64,000 nucleotides of DNA from Photorhabdus noenieputensis (GCF_018448935.1 NZ_RCWC01000010.1:62001-126000), one strand, 5' to 3'. Shown: positions 1-10,070, numbered from the stretch's first letter. The notes: generated from the letters alone by a model not told the origin. Numbers and translations: made by a program.

Positions 1-37
1 TATAAAGTTTCAATACGTTGAAATTTTAGGAAAATCT

Positions 38-493
38 ATGCCATTTAAAATAGAGAATCTCGGATATGGCGAAGCGCATATCTCAGATTTTGAGGTGTCT
101 GGCGTGGAATATACCTTGATTATAATGGAGATTATTTCAAAGGGAGATTCTTCTGTCGTTTTGCCTGAAAATTATAGCTTCGATCTAAACAATTTTTTTG
201 AAGTTTCATTTGATGCAAAACACAATTTACACAATAACACGCTATTTGAGAGGTATCCTACAAATAACCATTATCAGATGATAGGGATTATGTACGCAGT
301 TGAAAGGCTGATTAATGAGCACTATAATGCGGTCAGCTCTAGTGGATACATTTTACTAGCCGCAGATGAGCGACTAAACAGAGTCTATAAGCGGTATATT
401 AATCGATTTGTAACACAAAACGGCTTTACCATGATAGATAAGTTAGATCCAAATGGGAGGGGTTATGTCATACACACATCACGAACAAGCTGA
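38..493 (+). CDS. Hypothetical protein, 151 aa
   Basis: I do not recognise this 151-residue protein. The ATG follows a TAGGAAA ribosome binding site. It has no signal peptide and no membrane segment; it is a mixed alpha/beta-looking soluble protein with an acidic N-terminal half and a basic C-terminal stretch around residues 108-125. It overlaps the next small gene by 29 bases, so the two are probably translated together and end at one shared terminator. Placement directly before a mazEF pair suggests an accessory patch. It could be phage-derived or part of an uncharacterised two-gene module, but nothing in the sequence decides that. Confidence 0.6.
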   Translation: MPFKIENLGYGEAHISDFEVSGVEYTLIIMEIISKGDSSVVLPENYSFDLNNFFEVSFDAKHNLHNNTLFERYPTNNHYQMIGIMYAVERLINEHYNAVSSSGYILLAADERLNRVYKRYINRFVTQNGFTMIDKLDPNGRGYVIHTSRTS

Positions 494-635
494 AAAAGAA
501 AAGCTTGAGCTCGAAAAAGCAGTAGCTAAAAAAGCTGAACGTATGAGAGCTGCTTACAGCGCCCTAAAAAAATCCGAAAGAGAAGGTACTGTTCAGTATC
601 TCAATGGAAAAAGAAACTGGTACGTAGTCCGATAA
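465..635 (+). CDS. Small hypothetical protein, 56 aa
   Basis: This short, highly charged protein is unrecognised. Its N-terminal two thirds are a Lys/Glu/Ala-rich predicted helix, followed by a YLNGKRNWYVV tail. I choose the ATG at 465 rather than 453 because GGGAGG sits just before it at the right spacing. It starts inside the 3' end of the upstream gene in another frame, which implies translational coupling. A small basic helical partner after a larger soluble protein is compatible with a toxin-antitoxin or phage accessory pair, but this is only inference from the layout. Confidence 0.55.
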   Translation: MSYTHHEQAEKEKLELEKAVAKKAERMRAAYSALKKSEREGTVQYLNGKRNWYVVR

Positions 636-641
636 ACACTT

Positions 642-668
642 AAAGGGAGCTTTTCGCTCCTTTTTTCT
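642..668 (+). terminator. Rho-independent terminator
   Basis: GGAGC (646-650) pairs with GCTCC (656-660). The stem is extended by a G-T wobble and A-T pairs, has a 5-nt loop, and is followed by six T. It closes the two-gene unit ending at 635. Confidence 0.8.
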
Positions 669-707
669 TCATAACTAAAACCTAACACCCTAGATAATGA
701 CTTTCTT

Positions 708-743
708 TTGTATCTACTTAGTAGATACTCATACGGTTATAAT
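708..743 (+). promoter_or_regulatory. mazEF promoter with palindromic operator
   Basis: A perfect inverted repeat, GTATCTAC-TTA-GTAGATAC, lies at 710-728. A consensus TATAAT -10 box follows at 738-743, with no good -35. A further half-like motif (GTATACTTACTAGAC) lies just downstream. Toxin-antitoxin operons of the MazEF type are autorepressed by the antitoxin or the complex, so the palindrome over the promoter is the likely operator. The operator role is inferred; the palindrome and -10 are seen directly. Confidence 0.65.
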
Positions 744-786
744 GTATACTTACTAGACATGAAGAAACATTTATGGAGGCATAGAC

Positions 787-1035
787 ATGCGCACTCAAGC
801 AGTTTTGCAAAAATGGGGAAACAGTATTGCTCTACGATTATCGGGAAATCTGAAAACGATACCTAATCTTGAAGCGGGTGATATCGTAAACATTAACATC
901 AGTGAAGAAGGATTAGTTATTCAAAAAGCCGTCAAGAAACGGTTAACCGAGTCTGATTTATTAAATGGCTTATCCGCTTACACTGCGCATGCTGATGAAC
1001 TGGCAGCTCCGAATCACAAGGAACTCAATTACTGA
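787..1035 (+). CDS. mazE: MazE/PemI-family antitoxin
   Basis: This 82-residue protein has the AbrB/MazE-type swapped-hairpin DNA-binding domain at its N-terminus (KWGNSIALRL, about residues 9-18; LEAGDIVNI, about 29-37). A short flexible acidic C-terminal tail would wrap the toxin. TGGAGG precedes the ATG. The stop overlaps the start of the toxin gene (TGATG), the usual coupling in these operons. The protein should neutralise the downstream endoribonuclease and repress the operon at the palindrome around 710-728. It could equally be named chpS or pemI; the family call is firm, the exact subfamily is not. Confidence 0.88.
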   Translation: MRTQAVLQKWGNSIALRLSGNLKTIPNLEAGDIVNINISEEGLVIQKAVKKRLTESDLLNGLSAYTAHADELAAPNHKELNY

Positions 1036-1394
1036 TGTTTGTTCCTAAACGTGGAGATATTTGCTGGCTTGATTTCGAACCAACAAAAGGCAAAGAAATT
1101 GGCAAATATCGCCCAACACTCATATTATCGCATGAAACCTATAACCGACTAACTGGATTAGTTATCTGTTGTCCTATTAGCACCAGTATCAGAGGAGCAC
1201 CTACAGAAGTACCTGTTACTAATCTGGAACAACCTTGCATAGTAGCAACAACTTTGATCCAAACTCTAGATTGGCGGCAACGCAAAGTAAAATTCATCAC
1301 TGCGTCAGAACCTGGACTCCACGATGAAGTTCTGTTAAAACTCATTCCTCTCATTGGTGGCGAACATTTGCTTTCCTGCCTCCCTTACGAATAA
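1035..1394 (+). CDS. mazF: MazF/PemK-family mRNA interferase toxin
   Basis: This 119-residue protein matches the CcdB/PemK fold family. It begins with the conserved G-D-I-x-W segment (GDICWLDFEPTKG), then has a YRPTLILS strand and the TGLVICCPI motif, which lie in the RNA-binding face of MazF proteins. The family is a sequence-specific endoribonuclease that cleaves mRNA when antitoxin is lost. The usual V-L-A-D-Q segment is replaced by a VATTLIQTLDWR run, so specificity may differ from E. coli MazF. It is near full family length and co-translated with mazE. It converges on uraA. Confidence 0.88.
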   Translation: MFVPKRGDICWLDFEPTKGKEIGKYRPTLILSHETYNRLTGLVICCPISTSIRGAPTEVPVTNLEQPCIVATTLIQTLDWRQRKVKFITASEPGLHDEVLLKLIPLIGGEHLLSCLPYE

Positions 1395-1471
1395 AATAAT
1401 GACCATCATCCCCGCCTCTTAATAATGAAAACTACCCAAAGCGGGGAAATCAGCCCAAGTTTATTGCTCTG

Positions 1472-2764
1472 TTATTTACCGTGCTTAACAGACTCAACGG
1501 AAGATTCAATATATCGTTCTTCGGGACGGAAAACAGTAACCAGACGGAAAATCAAACTCATACCGATACCAACAATCGTTGCCAGCGCCATGCCTTTAAG
1601 TTCAGCAACACCGATATTAATTTTCGCCCCACTAACGCCGATGATAAGAATCACGGAAGTCAGGATAAGATTTTGTGCTTTGTTGTAATCCACCTTGGAA
1701 TCAATCAACACCCGAATACCTGATGCACCAATCACTCCATAAAGCAACAGCGAGACACCGCCCATGACCGGAACCGGCACAGCCTGAATTGCCGCCGCCA
1801 GTTTACCGACACAGGAGAGCAAAATCGCCAGTATCGCAGCGCCGCCAATAACCCAGGTACTGTAAACCTTGGTAATTGCCATGACACCAATATTCTCACC
1901 ATAAGTCGTATTCGGTGTTGCACCAAAGAAACCGGAAATCACGGTTGATAACCCATTGGCGAACATAGAACGATGCAACCCCGGCTCTTTTAACAAATCT
2001 TTCTTCACAATATTCGCCGTTACCACTAAGTGACCAACATGCTCAGCGATAACAACCAACGCCGCAGGCAAGATCGTCATAATAGCGAACCATTCAAAAC
2101 GTGGTGTATAAAAAGTTGGCAATGCGAACCACGGCGCTTCACGTACCGGTGTCAGGTCAACTACCCCCATCAGGAATGCCAACGCATAACCTACCAATAC
2201 GCCAATTAGAATTGGGATGATAGCCAGGAATCCACGGAACATCACTGAACCAAGGACAGTTACCGCCAGCGTTACCAGAGAAATTGTCAATGTTGTTGGA
2301 TCAATTTCAGTACCTTCCGCCGGACGCAAACCCGCCATATCAGCCGCAACACCCGCAAGTTCCAGACCGATAACAGCAACAATCGCCCCCATTGCCGCAG
2401 GCGGGAACAGCGCATTAATCCAACTTCGCCCTGCGACCTTGACAATCAGTGAAACCAGACAAAACAACACACCGCATAGAATAAACCCTCCCAGAGCCAA
2501 CTCATATCCCAGAGGCAACAACAATAAGACCGGTGAAATAAAAGCAAAACTCGATCCCAAATATGCCGGAACCTTTCCCTTACAAATCACCAGATACAAC
2601 AATGTACCGATACCGTTAAACAGCAAAATTGTCGCCGGGTTGACTTTAAACAAAATCGGCACCAATACCGTCGCACCAAACATAGCAAAAAGATGTTGGA
2701 AGCTGAGTGGAATGGTCTGTAAAAAAGGAGGCCGCTCATCTACTCCAATCGTACGACGGGTCAT
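1472..2764 (-). CDS. uraA: Uracil:proton symporter UraA
   Basis: This 430-residue inner-membrane transporter of the NCS2 (nucleobase:cation symporter-2) family imports uracil for salvage by Upp. About 14 hydrophobic segments are visible. The substrate-site region AEHVGHLVVTANIV (around residue 240) and the segment TPNTTYGENIGV (around 290) hold the two glutamates used in E. coli UraA, and the protein aligns with E. coli UraA along its length. It lies 69 bases downstream of upp on the same strand, as in E. coli, with a terminator hairpin between them that probably lowers uraA expression. The C-terminal tail is the least conserved part. Confidence 0.96.
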   Translation of the reverse strand: MTRRTIGVDERPPFLQTIPLSFQHLFAMFGATVLVPILFKVNPATILLFNGIGTLLYLVICKGKVPAYLGSSFAFISPVLLLLPLGYELALGGFILCGVLFCLVSLIVKVAGRSWINALFPPAAMGAIVAVIGLELAGVAADMAGLRPAEGTEIDPTTLTISLVTLAVTVLGSVMFRGFLAIIPILIGVLVGYALAFLMGVVDLTPVREAPWFALPTFYTPRFEWFAIMTILPAALVVIAEHVGHLVVTANIVKKDLLKEPGLHRSMFANGLSTVISGFFGATPNTTYGENIGVMAITKVYSTWVIGGAAILAILLSCVGKLAAAIQAVPVPVMGGVSLLLYGVIGASGIRVLIDSKVDYNKAQNLILTSVILIIGVSGAKINIGVAELKGMALATIVGIGMSLIFRLVTVFRPEERYIESSVESVKHGK

Positions 2765-2800
2765 CTTAATTTATCCTCTTAATATTCTTGCGTTAGAACC

Positions 2801-2826
2801 AAAAAAAAGCCGACTCAAAAGTCGGC
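2801..2826 (-). terminator. Intergenic terminator/attenuator between upp and uraA
   Basis: On the minus strand GCCGAC (2826-2821) pairs with GTCGGC (2814-2809) around a 6-nt loop and runs straight into eight T. Because upp and uraA are co-directional and only 69 bases apart, partial termination here would make uraA transcription sub-stoichiometric to upp. Attenuation is inferred; the hairpin is clear. Confidence 0.8.
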
Positions 2827-2833
2827 CAACTTA

Positions 2834-3460
2834 TTATTTCGTACCAAATATCTTATCGCCTGCATCCCCCAGGCCAGGCACAATGTATCCCTGTTCATTG
2901 AGCCTCTCATCAATAGACGCTGTATACAGTTCCACATCAGGATGGGCTTTTTCCAACGCGGCAATACCTTCAGGAGCAGCGACCAAAACCAGAACTTTAA
3001 TTGACTGGCAGCCGGCTTTTTTCAGCAAATCGATAGTTGCAATCATGGAGCCACCGGTTGCCAACATAGGGTCAACCACCAGCGCCATACGTTCATCAAT
3101 ATTGGAGGCCAGTTTCTGAAAATAAGGGACAGGTTCTAAGGTTTCTTCATTACGATAAACCCCTACGACGCTGATCCGGGCACTGGGAACATTCTCCAGT
3201 ACACCATCCATCATCCCCAACCCTGCACGCAGAATAGGTACGACAGTTATTTTTTTACCTTTAATCTGCTCAACTGCCACTGGACCACACCAGCCATCAA
3301 TAGTGACTTTCTCAGTTTCTAAATCAGCAGTTGCTTCATAAGTCAGAAGGCTTCCAACTTCTGCGGCCAGTTCACGAAAGCGTTTGGTGCTGATATCATG
3401 CGCTCGCATCAGGCCGAGTTTATGTTTAACAAGTGGGTGATTCACCTCAACGATCTTCAT
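2834..3460 (-). CDS. upp: Uracil phosphoribosyltransferase
   Basis: This cytosolic enzyme converts uracil and PRPP to UMP in pyrimidine salvage. The 208-residue length equals the E. coli enzyme. The PRPP loop is visible as [10 protein letters not shown] (about residues 130-139), and the uracil-binding C-terminal region [12 protein letters not shown] is intact. It begins the upp-uraA unit and is divergent from purM, the same arrangement as in E. coli. The start is supported by AGGAGAGG just upstream of the ATG. Confidence 0.97.
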   Translation of the reverse strand: MKIVEVNHPLVKHKLGLMRAHDISTKRFRELAAEVGSLLTYEATADLETEKVTIDGWCGPVAVEQIKGKKITVVPILRAGLGMMDGVLENVPSARISVVGVYRNEETLEPVPYFQKLASNIDERMALVVDPMLATGGSMIATIDLLKKAGCQSIKVLVLVAAPEGIAALEKAHPDVELYTASIDERLNEQGYIVPGLGDAGDKIFGTK

Positions 3461-3605
3461 GGACCTCTCCTACTGTATGTCATGTCGCCAGCAGACAAAA
3501 AAACCGCGAGATTATACCCTCTTTTACCCATAACACCACTACCAATCCGTTGATTTTCATCAAACATAGCCCTACTAGCGAGAATTCCGATCCTAAACAA
3601 GGGTC

Positions 3606-3621
3606 TCGCAAACGTTTGCTT
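3606..3621 (+). promoter_or_regulatory. PurR operator (pur box) before purMN
   Basis: The sequence TCGCAAACGTTTGCTT is a near-perfect match to the enterobacterial PurR consensus ACGCAAACGTTTGCGT, with its central palindrome GCAAACGTTTGC intact. It lies 65-80 bases before the purM start in the upp/purM intergenic region, so purine-dependent repression of purMN is expected. Confidence 0.9.
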
Positions 3622-3685
3622 AGACTGTTAGAATTGTTACTATTCTGTCTTAATTTATCAAACGCAACCGCCTTGGGGGCTTCGA

Positions 3686-4726
3686 GTGACCAACAAAACC
3701 TCTCTTAGTTATAAAGATGCTGGTGTCGATATTGACGCCGGTAATGCCTTAGTCAACCGTATTAAAGGTGTTGTAAAACAGACCCGTCGCCCAGAAGTTA
3801 TGGGTGGTTTAGGCGGGTTTGGCGCTTTATGTGCATTACCACAAAAATACCGCGAACCAATTTTGGTTTCTGGTACTGATGGCGTCGGCACCAAGTTACG
3901 TCTGGCAATGGATCTCAAACGCCATGACACCATCGGCATTGACTTAGTTGCAATGTGCGTTAATGACTTGGTTGTTCAAGGTGCAGAACCCCTGTTTTTC
4001 CTCGATTACTATGCAACCGGGAAACTGGATGTTGATACTGCCGCCAGCGTTATCACCGGTATCGCGGAAGGCTGCCAATTATCCGGCTGTGCTCTGGTTG
4101 GCGGAGAAACCGCAGAAATGCCGGGGATGTACCACGGTGAAGATTATGATGTTGCCGGTTTCTGCGTTGGCGTGGTTGAAAAATCAGAAATCATCGATGG
4201 CAGTAAAGTTCAGGCGGGTGATGCCTTGATTGCCCTCGCTGCCAGTGGTCCTCACTCAAACGGCTATTCTCTGATACGCAAAATTCTGGCCGTCAGCAAC
4301 ACAGATCCAGAAGCAACCGAGCTTGAAGGTAAATCGCTGGCAGATCACCTACTCGCGCCGACAAAAATTTATGTGAAATCCCTTTTATCCTTGATTGAAC
4401 ACGTTGATGTTCACGCTATTGCTCATCTAACCGGTGGCGGTTTCTGGGAAAATATTCCGCGTGTCCTGCCTGAAAATACCCAAGCACAGATTAACGAATC
4501 CAGTTGGCAATGGCCGGCCATATTTAACTGGCTGCAACAGACAGGCAATGTCAGCCATCATGAAATGTACCGTACATTCAATTGTGGTGTCGGGATGGTG
4601 ATTGCATTACCACCAACAGCCGTTGAACAGGCGATTGAATTACTCACTGCCGCCGGTGAGAAGGCCTGGCATATCGGCTCTATCGCGACACTAAAAGAGG
4701 GTGAACAACAGGTTGTCATGCAATGA
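3686..4726 (+). CDS. purM: Phosphoribosylformylglycinamidine cyclo-ligase (AIR synthetase)
   Basis: PurM carries out the fifth step of de novo purine synthesis: ATP-dependent ring closure of FGAM to aminoimidazole ribonucleotide. The 346 residues match the family length. The signature [12 protein letters not shown] (near residue 60) and the [11 protein letters not shown] segment of the ATP-binding region are present. Translation starts at GTG, giving the conserved [17 protein letters not shown]-terminus. A PurR box lies upstream. The stop codon overlaps the start of purN by 4 bases (ATGA), so the two are translationally coupled, as in E. coli. Confidence 0.97.
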   Translation: MTNKTSLSYKDAGVDIDAGNALVNRIKGVVKQTRRPEVMGGLGGFGALCALPQKYREPILVSGTDGVGTKLRLAMDLKRHDTIGIDLVAMCVNDLVVQGAEPLFFLDYYATGKLDVDTAASVITGIAEGCQLSGCALVGGETAEMPGMYHGEDYDVAGFCVGVVEKSEIIDGSKVQAGDALIALAASGPHSNGYSLIRKILAVSNTDPEATELEGKSLADHLLAPTKIYVKSLLSLIEHVDVHAIAHLTGGGFWENIPRVLPENTQAQINESSWQWPAIFNWLQQTGNVSHHEMYRTFNCGVGMVIALPPTAVEQAIELLTAAGEKAWHIGSIATLKEGEQQVVMQ

Positions 4727-5361
4727 AAAATATCGTTGTACTCATCTCTGGCAGCGGCAGCAATCTCCAGGCGGTGATTGACGCCTGCCAGCAGAACAGA
4801 ATCAATGGGCAAGTTTGCGCAGTATTTAGTAATACAGCAAATGCTTACGGTCTGTTACGTGCCAAACAGGCGGATATTCCCGCTCATGTTGTTAGCCCCA
4901 AAAACTATGCAGATCGTCAGACTTATGATGAAGCGCTGAAGCACGCCATTGATCAATATCAACCAGATTTGGTGGTCCTCGCGGGTTATATGCGTATTCT
5001 GACGCCAGATTTTGTTCAGCACTACCTTGGCCGCTTGTTAAACATTCACCCTTCTCTGTTACCAAAATATCCTGGTCTGCATACTCACCGCAAAGCGATA
5101 GAAAATGGTGATACAGAACACGGCACTTCCGTCCACTTTGTAACAGAAGAGTTGGATGGCGGTCCGGTGATCTTGCAAGCTAAAGTTCCTATTTTTGCCG
5201 GTGATCAGGAAAATGAGGTTGTTAAACGGGTTCAGACTCAGGAACACAGCATCTATCCGTTAGTTATCAACTGGTTTGTTGAAGAGCGCCTAAGTATGGT
5301 TAATGGCAAAGCGTATCTGGATGGAAAGATCCTCCCTCCAGAAGGCTATGCCGCAGAATAA
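4723..5361 (+). CDS. purN: Phosphoribosylglycinamide formyltransferase (GART)
   Basis: PurN transfers the formyl group from 10-formyltetrahydrofolate to GAR, the third step of purine synthesis. The 212-residue protein has the SGSGSNLQA phosphate-binding loop at residues 8-16. The catalytic Asn and His lie in [14 protein letters not shown], and the conserved Asp in ELDGGPVI; all three catalytic positions are kept. It is the second gene of the PurR-controlled purMN pair. An ERIC element starts 8 bases after the stop codon. Confidence 0.97.
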   Translation: MKNIVVLISGSGSNLQAVIDACQQNRINGQVCAVFSNTANAYGLLRAKQADIPAHVVSPKNYADRQTYDEALKHAIDQYQPDLVVLAGYMRILTPDFVQHYLGRLLNIHPSLLPKYPGLHTHRKAIENGDTEHGTSVHFVTEELDGGPVILQAKVPIFAGDQENEVVKRVQTQEHSIYPLVINWFVEERLSMVNGKAYLDGKILPPEGYAAE

Positions 5362-5368
5362 TCTATTT

Positions 5369-5487
5369 ATACCCTATGGATTTCAAGATGGATCGCGGTG
5401 GCAAGGGAGCGAATCCCTGGGAGCATAGATAACTATGTGACCGGGGTGTGCAGCCAACAAAGAGGCAACTTGAAAGATGACGGGTAT
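5369..5487 (+). repeat. ERIC (enterobacterial repetitive intergenic consensus) element, copy 1
   Basis: This is about 119 bp bounded by ATACCC...GGGTAT inverted ends. It contains the ERIC core features GCGAATCCC, GGGAGC, TGACCGGGGTG and GCAGCCAAC, and ends in TTGAAAGATGACGGGTAT. It closely matches two other copies in this window. It separates purN from speG, and its RNA can fold into a long hairpin. Copy 1 is slightly shorter than copy 2 (the GAGCGA part after GGGGTG is missing). Confidence 0.9.
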
Positions 5488-5581
5488 ATTAACGGCTAAT
5501 TACAGTGCTGTGGTAACATACCCGGCACTGCGAACTATTATTAATTATGTCCCTTTTTTACTAAAAACACTGAGGTGTCAA

Positions 5582-6151
5582 ATGTCTGGTGGTTCTCATA
5601 CTCCACCTGTTAGGTTACGTCCCCTTGAGCGGGAAGATCTCCCTTTTGTCCATCAATTAGATAACAATGCCAGCGTCATGCGTTACTGGTTCGAAGAACC
5701 TTATGAAGCTTTCGTTGAACTATGCGATCTCTATGACAAACATATTCACGACCAGAGCGAACGCCGGTTTATTATCGAAGGTTCTGACGCTAAAGCTGGT
5801 TTAGTTGAATTAGTCGAAATCGACTATATCCACCGCCGGTCAGAATTTCAGATTATTATCGATCCCGCATATCAGGGCCAAGGTCATGCAACCAAAGCGG
5901 CAAAACTAGCAATGGAATATGCATTTTCCGTACTTAATCTGTATAAACTCTACCTGATTGTTGATAAAGAGAACGCCAAAGCCATTCATATCTATAGTAA
6001 GCTAGGTTTCTACACTGAGGGCGAATTAATAGACGAATTTTTTATTAATGGCAGTTACCGCACCGCTATTCGTATGTGCGTTTTCCAACATCAATATTTT
6101 GCATCCAAGGAAGATGAAAAAATGCGTCAGCCATTACAGACAAAAATATAG
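5582..6151 (+). CDS. speG: Spermidine N1-acetyltransferase
   Basis: SpeG is a GNAT-family enzyme that acetylates spermidine/spermine with acetyl-CoA to limit polyamine toxicity. The open frame extends upstream into the ERIC repeat, but the ATG at 5582 has a GAGGTG binding site and gives the expected N-terminus ([19 protein letters not shown]). The GNAT acetyl-CoA loop is visible as [11 protein letters not shown] (about residues 99-109), and the N-x-x-A-I-H-I-Y-x-K-L-G-F segment (about 132-144) is typical. At 189 residues it is only slightly longer than E. coli SpeG. It is transcribed towards ppk. Confidence 0.92.
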   Translation: MSGGSHTPPVRLRPLEREDLPFVHQLDNNASVMRYWFEEPYEAFVELCDLYDKHIHDQSERRFIIEGSDAKAGLVELVEIDYIHRRSEFQIIIDPAYQGQGHATKAAKLAMEYAFSVLNLYKLYLIVDKENAKAIHIYSKLGFYTEGELIDEFFINGSYRTAIRMCVFQHQYFASKEDEKMRQPLQTKI

Positions 6152-6215
6152 CGACAAGCGACGCCCTGTCGTATTCAAAGTTTTAATACTTTTACCTTAT
6201 ACACCTGGAGTAACA

Positions 6216-8285
6216 ATGTCCCAAGACAGGCTCTATACCGAGAAAGAACTCAGTTGGTTATCATTCAACGAACGTGTGCTTCAAGAAGCAGCGGATAAGA
6301 GCAATCCATTAATAGAGCGGATGCGGTTCCTTGGTATTTACTCCAATAATCTGGATGAATTTTACAAAGTCCGTTTTGCTGATGTGAAACGGCGGATATT
6401 AATTAATGAAGAACGAGGATCGGCCACCAGCGCTCGAAATGTACTGAAAAAAATTCAGGCTAAAGTGGCCAAAACCGATCAAGAATTTGATGTGCTCTAT
6501 AATGAGTTACTACTAGAAATCGCTCGTAATCAAATATTTCTAATCAATGAACGACAAATTTCACCAAATCAACAAATCTGGTTACGCCAATATTTTCGTC
6601 AACATCTGCGGCCACACACTACACCAATCTTAATCAATCCAGAAACCAACCTGGTTGAATTTCTGAAAGATGACTACACTTATCTGGCAGTTGAAATTGT
6701 CCACGGCCAGAACATTCAATATGCACTATTGGAAATTCCGTCAGATAAGGTACCACGTTTTGTTAACTTGCCGCCTGAAATGCCACACCGCCGCAAGTCA
6801 ATGATCCTGCTAGACAATATTATGCGTTATTGTCTTGATGAAATTTTTAAAGGCTTTTTCGATTATGATTCACTGAACGCCTATTCAATGAAAATGACCC
6901 GTGATTCTGAATATGATTTAGCAACAGAGATGGAATCAAGCTTGCTCGAACTAATGTCATCCACGTTGAAACAACGGCTGACAGCGGAACCAGTAAGATT
7001 CGTTTATCAGCGAGAAATGCCAGATGAAATGGTGGAATTACTGCGTAGCAAACTTGGCTTATCAAATGATGACTCAGTGATTGCTGGCGGACGCTATCAC
7101 AATTTTAAAGATTTCATTAAATTCCCCAATGAGGGGAAGAGAAATCTACTCAACAAACCTTTGCCGAGATTACGACATACCTGGTTTGATAATTTCCGCA
7201 ATGGTTTTGATGCGATTCGTGAACAAGATGTGCTGCTCTATTATCCCTATCACACCTTTGAACATGTGCTGGAATTATTGCGTCAGGCTTCTTTCGATCC
7301 AAGTGTCCTTTCCATCAAGATCAATATCTATCGAGTAGCAAAAGACTCCCGTATTATTGATTCTATGATCCATGCGGCCCATAACGGTAAAAAAGTGACC
7401 GTTGTGGTTGAATTACAGGCCCGATTTGATGAAGAAGCCAATATTCATTGGGCCAAACGGCTAACCGAAGCGGGTGTACATGTTATTTTCTCTGCACCGG
7501 GGCTAAAAATTCACGCAAAGCTGTTCCTTATTTCCCGTCTGGAAGGTGAAGAAATTGTTCGCTATGCCCATATTGGTACGGGTAATTTCAATGAAAAAAC
7601 AGCTCGCCTCTACACCGACTATTCCTTGCTGACAGCCAATCCGCAAATTACTAACGAAGTGCGCCGGGTATTCAACTTCATTGAAAATCCCTACCGTCCG
7701 GTTAAATTTGAAAACCTGATGGTTTCGCCACAAAATTCCCGCGCGATGCTTAACCAGCTTATTTCACAGGAAATTGCCAACGCCCAAGCAAATAAGCCCG
7801 CAGGCATTACGTTAAAGATTAATAATCTGGTTGATAAAGAGCTGGTGGACCGCTTATACGACGCTTCAGAAGCGGGGGTAAAAATACGTCTACTGATACG
7901 CGGTATGTGTTCACTGGTGCCCAATCAGCCAGGGTTTAGCGAAAATATTCAGATCATCAGTATCGTTGACCGTTTCCTCGAACATGACCGGGTTTACGTA
8001 TTCACTAATGACGGGGATGAAAAAGTCTTTCTTTCATCTGCCGATTGGATGACCCGTAATATCGACTATCGAATTGAAGTTGCGGTTTGCCTACTCGATC
8101 CACAATTAAAACAACGGGTACTGGATATTCTCGAATTACAATTCAATGATACGGTAAAAGCCCGCTACGTTGATAAAGAACTGAACAATAGTTATGTGCC
8201 ACGAGGTAACAAGCGGAAAATCCGGGCACAACTGGCTATTTATGACTATATAAAAGCCCTCGAACAACCTGAACCAAGAGCTTAA
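6216..8285 (+). CDS. ppk: Polyphosphate kinase 1
   Basis: PPK1 polymerises the gamma-phosphate of ATP into inorganic polyphosphate at the inner membrane. From the ATG at 6216, which has a CTGGAG binding site, the protein is 689 residues, against 688 in E. coli; the longer open frame from 6048 overlaps speG and is not used. The autophosphorylated histidine lies in KIHAKLFL at about residue 433, and the N-terminal [19 protein letters not shown] is the family signature. ppx follows after 3 bases, forming the usual ppk-ppx operon of opposing activities. Confidence 0.97.
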   Translation: MSQDRLYTEKELSWLSFNERVLQEAADKSNPLIERMRFLGIYSNNLDEFYKVRFADVKRRILINEERGSATSARNVLKKIQAKVAKTDQEFDVLYNELLLEIARNQIFLINERQISPNQQIWLRQYFRQHLRPHTTPILINPETNLVEFLKDDYTYLAVEIVHGQNIQYALLEIPSDKVPRFVNLPPEMPHRRKSMILLDNIMRYCLDEIFKGFFDYDSLNAYSMKMTRDSEYDLATEMESSLLELMSSTLKQRLTAEPVRFVYQREMPDEMVELLRSKLGLSNDDSVIAGGRYHNFKDFIKFPNEGKRNLLNKPLPRLRHTWFDNFRNGFDAIREQDVLLYYPYHTFEHVLELLRQASFDPSVLSIKINIYRVAKDSRIIDSMIHAAHNGKKVTVVVELQARFDEEANIHWAKRLTEAGVHVIFSAPGLKIHAKLFLISRLEGEEIVRYAHIGTGNFNEKTARLYTDYSLLTANPQITNEVRRVFNFIENPYRPVKFENLMVSPQNSRAMLNQLISQEIANAQANKPAGITLKINNLVDKELVDRLYDASEAGVKIRLLIRGMCSLVPNQPGFSENIQIISIVDRFLEHDRVYVFTNDGDEKVFLSSADWMTRNIDYRIEVAVCLLDPQLKQRVLDILELQFNDTVKARYVDKELNNSYVPRGNKRKIRAQLAIYDYIKALEQPEPRA

Positions 8286-8288
8286 TCT

Positions 8289-9821
8289 ATGCCGCTAACA
8301 CACGACAAGCCAACACCCAGACCAATAGAAATTGCGGCTATTGATCTGGGTTCAAACAGTTTTCATATGATTATTGCACGAATTGTTAACGATGCATTTC
8401 AGATCTTGGGCCGCTTAAAACAACGCGTCCAGCTTGCCGACGGCCTTGACCACAACAATCAATTAAGCGAAGAAGCAATGGCACGCGGTTTGGCCTGTCT
8501 GGCGCTATTTGCTGAACGATTACAAGGCTTCTCCGCTGATAATGTTTGTCTGGTGGGCACTCACAGTCTACGTGAAGCCAGTAATGCAAAAGAATTTATC
8601 GAACGTGCCAAAGACGTTATCCCCTACCCAATTGAAATTATTTCTGGCCACGAAGAAGCTCGTCTAATCTATATGGGGGTAGAACATACGCAACCAGAAA
8701 AAGACCGTAAACTGGTAATTGATATTGGCGGCGGCTCCACTGAACTGGTGATTGGTGAAAACTTTGAACCATTATTAGTAGAAAGCCGCCGAATGGGATG
8801 CATTAGTTTCGCCCACCAATTTTTTCCCGATGACGAAATTAGTGCAGAAAAATTCCGCAGAGCGCGGCTTCAAGCGGCGCAAAAACTAGAAAATCTCTCA
8901 TGGCAGTACCGCATCACAGGCTGGAACTCAGCACTTGGCGCATCAGGAACAATTAAAGCGGTGTATGAAGTACTAGTCGCAATGGGAGAAAAAGACGGAT
9001 TAATCACCCCTGAACGATTGGAGATATTAGTCAAAGAAATACTCAAATTCAAAAAGTTAAAAGCCTTTGACCTACCTGGATTATCAGACGATCGTAAACA
9101 TTTTTTTATCCCTGGCTTGGCTATCTTATGCGGTATATTCGATGCCTTGCACATAAAAACGCTACAACTCTCAGACGGTGCGCTACGTGAAGGTGTTTTG
9201 TATGAAATGGAAGGCCGTTTCCGTCATCAAGATATTCGCCAGAGAACAGCCAAGAGCTTAGCTGAACACTATAATATCGACAGAGAACAGGCCAAGCGCG
9301 TACTTAATACGACTGAAACACTTTACCAACAATGGGCAATGCAGAATCCCAAACTGGTGCAACCTCAACTCGAAGCGATTTTACACTGGGCAGCAATGCT
9401 ACATGAAGTTGGATTAAGTATTAACTTAAGCGGATTACAACGACACTCTGCCTATATTCTGCAAAACACCAACTTACCCGGCTTTAATCAGGAACAACAA
9501 TTACTACTGGCAACCTTGGTTCGCTGTCATCGTAAAACAATAAAACTGGATGATTTACCACGATTCAATTTGTTCAAAAAAAAACAGTATCTGCCACTAA
9601 TTCAAATCCTACGTCTGGCGACGTTACTCAATAATCAGCGACAATCCACAACCATTCCTGAATCACTCAGACTGGTTACTGATGATAGTCATTGGGCGCT
9701 CTACCTGCCTTACAATTATTTATCAGAAAACACCCTGATGCAGCTTGATCTGGAAAAAGAGCAAGGTTACTGGCATAACGTTACGGGTTGGCAACTAGAA
9801 ATAGCCGAGGAATCAATATAA
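8289..9821 (+). CDS. ppx: Exopolyphosphatase
   Basis: Ppx degrades polyphosphate processively from its ends and, in the same family, hydrolyses pppGpp. The 510-residue protein has the actin-like ATPase phosphate-1 motif [16 protein letters not shown] (about residues 16-31) and phosphate-2 motif [12 protein letters not shown] (about 145-156). A C-terminal HD-like region includes [10 protein letters not shown]. It follows ppk by 3 bases in the same operon, so synthesis and breakdown of polyphosphate are co-expressed. The length is close to E. coli Ppx (513). Confidence 0.97.
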   Translation: MPLTHDKPTPRPIEIAAIDLGSNSFHMIIARIVNDAFQILGRLKQRVQLADGLDHNNQLSEEAMARGLACLALFAERLQGFSADNVCLVGTHSLREASNAKEFIERAKDVIPYPIEIISGHEEARLIYMGVEHTQPEKDRKLVIDIGGGSTELVIGENFEPLLVESRRMGCISFAHQFFPDDEISAEKFRRARLQAAQKLENLSWQYRITGWNSALGASGTIKAVYEVLVAMGEKDGLITPERLEILVKEILKFKKLKAFDLPGLSDDRKHFFIPGLAILCGIFDALHIKTLQLSDGALREGVLYEMEGRFRHQDIRQRTAKSLAEHYNIDREQAKRVLNTTETLYQQWAMQNPKLVQPQLEAILHWAAMLHEVGLSINLSGLQRHSAYILQNTNLPGFNQEQQLLLATLVRCHRKTIKLDDLPRFNLFKKKQYLPLIQILRLATLLNNQRQSTTIPESLRLVTDDSHWALYLPYNYLSENTLMQLDLEKEQGYWHNVTGWQLEIAEESI

Positions 9822-9833
9822 CGATTTCAGACC

Positions 9834-9995
9834 ATGAAAAAAAAGAAGCGATCTCAAATAACTAAACTGATTTTACTTATTAGCTTTCTCATTTTATTTG
9901 GCCGTTTCATTTACTCATCCATAGCGGCATTAGAACATCATCAGCAAAATAAAAAGGTCATAATAGAGAAAAGTGAAAATCATCAAATGAAATAA
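9834..9995 (+). CDS. yfgG: Small membrane protein YfgG
   Basis: This 53-residue protein consists of a basic start (MKKKKRSQITK), one transmembrane segment (about residues 12-28) and a charged tail. The core LLISFLILFGRFIYSS is very close to the corresponding stretch of E. coli YfgG, which also sits directly after ppx. The start is 12 bases after the ppx stop, so it is probably the third gene of the ppk-ppx transcript. YfgG has been linked in E. coli to metal stress, but its biochemical role is not settled. Recognition rests on both sequence and position. Confidence 0.85.
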   Translation: MKKKKRSQITKLILLISFLILFGRFIYSSIAALEHHQQNKKVIIEKSENHQMK

Positions 9996-10040
9996 TCAAC
10001 TTAGCACTGATCATCATTAATCAGTATCATTACCTCACTG

Positions 10041-10063
10041 TTTCCCCGAAAAATTCGGGGAAA
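10041..10063. repeat. Inverted repeat after yfgG
   Basis: TTTCCCCGAA (10041-10050) and TTCGGGGAAA (10054-10063) form a perfect 10-bp stem with a 3-nt loop. No T-run follows on either strand, so it may act as an mRNA-stabilising 3' end for ppk-ppx-yfgG rather than as a classical terminator. Confidence 0.6.
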
Positions 10064-10070
10064 CAAACTG

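Noticed and set aside
2217-3119. 300-codon open frame on the plus strand over upp and uraA
   Set aside because: It is antisense to two conserved genes, is low in hydrophobic organisation, and has no ribosome binding site; a shadow of codon bias.
5477-5581. Upstream extension of speG starting inside the ERIC repeat
   Set aside because: The extra 35 residues derive from repeat DNA; the ATG at 5582 has a binding site and fits the family.
6048-6215. 56-codon extension of ppk overlapping speG
   Set aside because: The ATG at 6216 gives the standard length and N-terminus with a good binding site.
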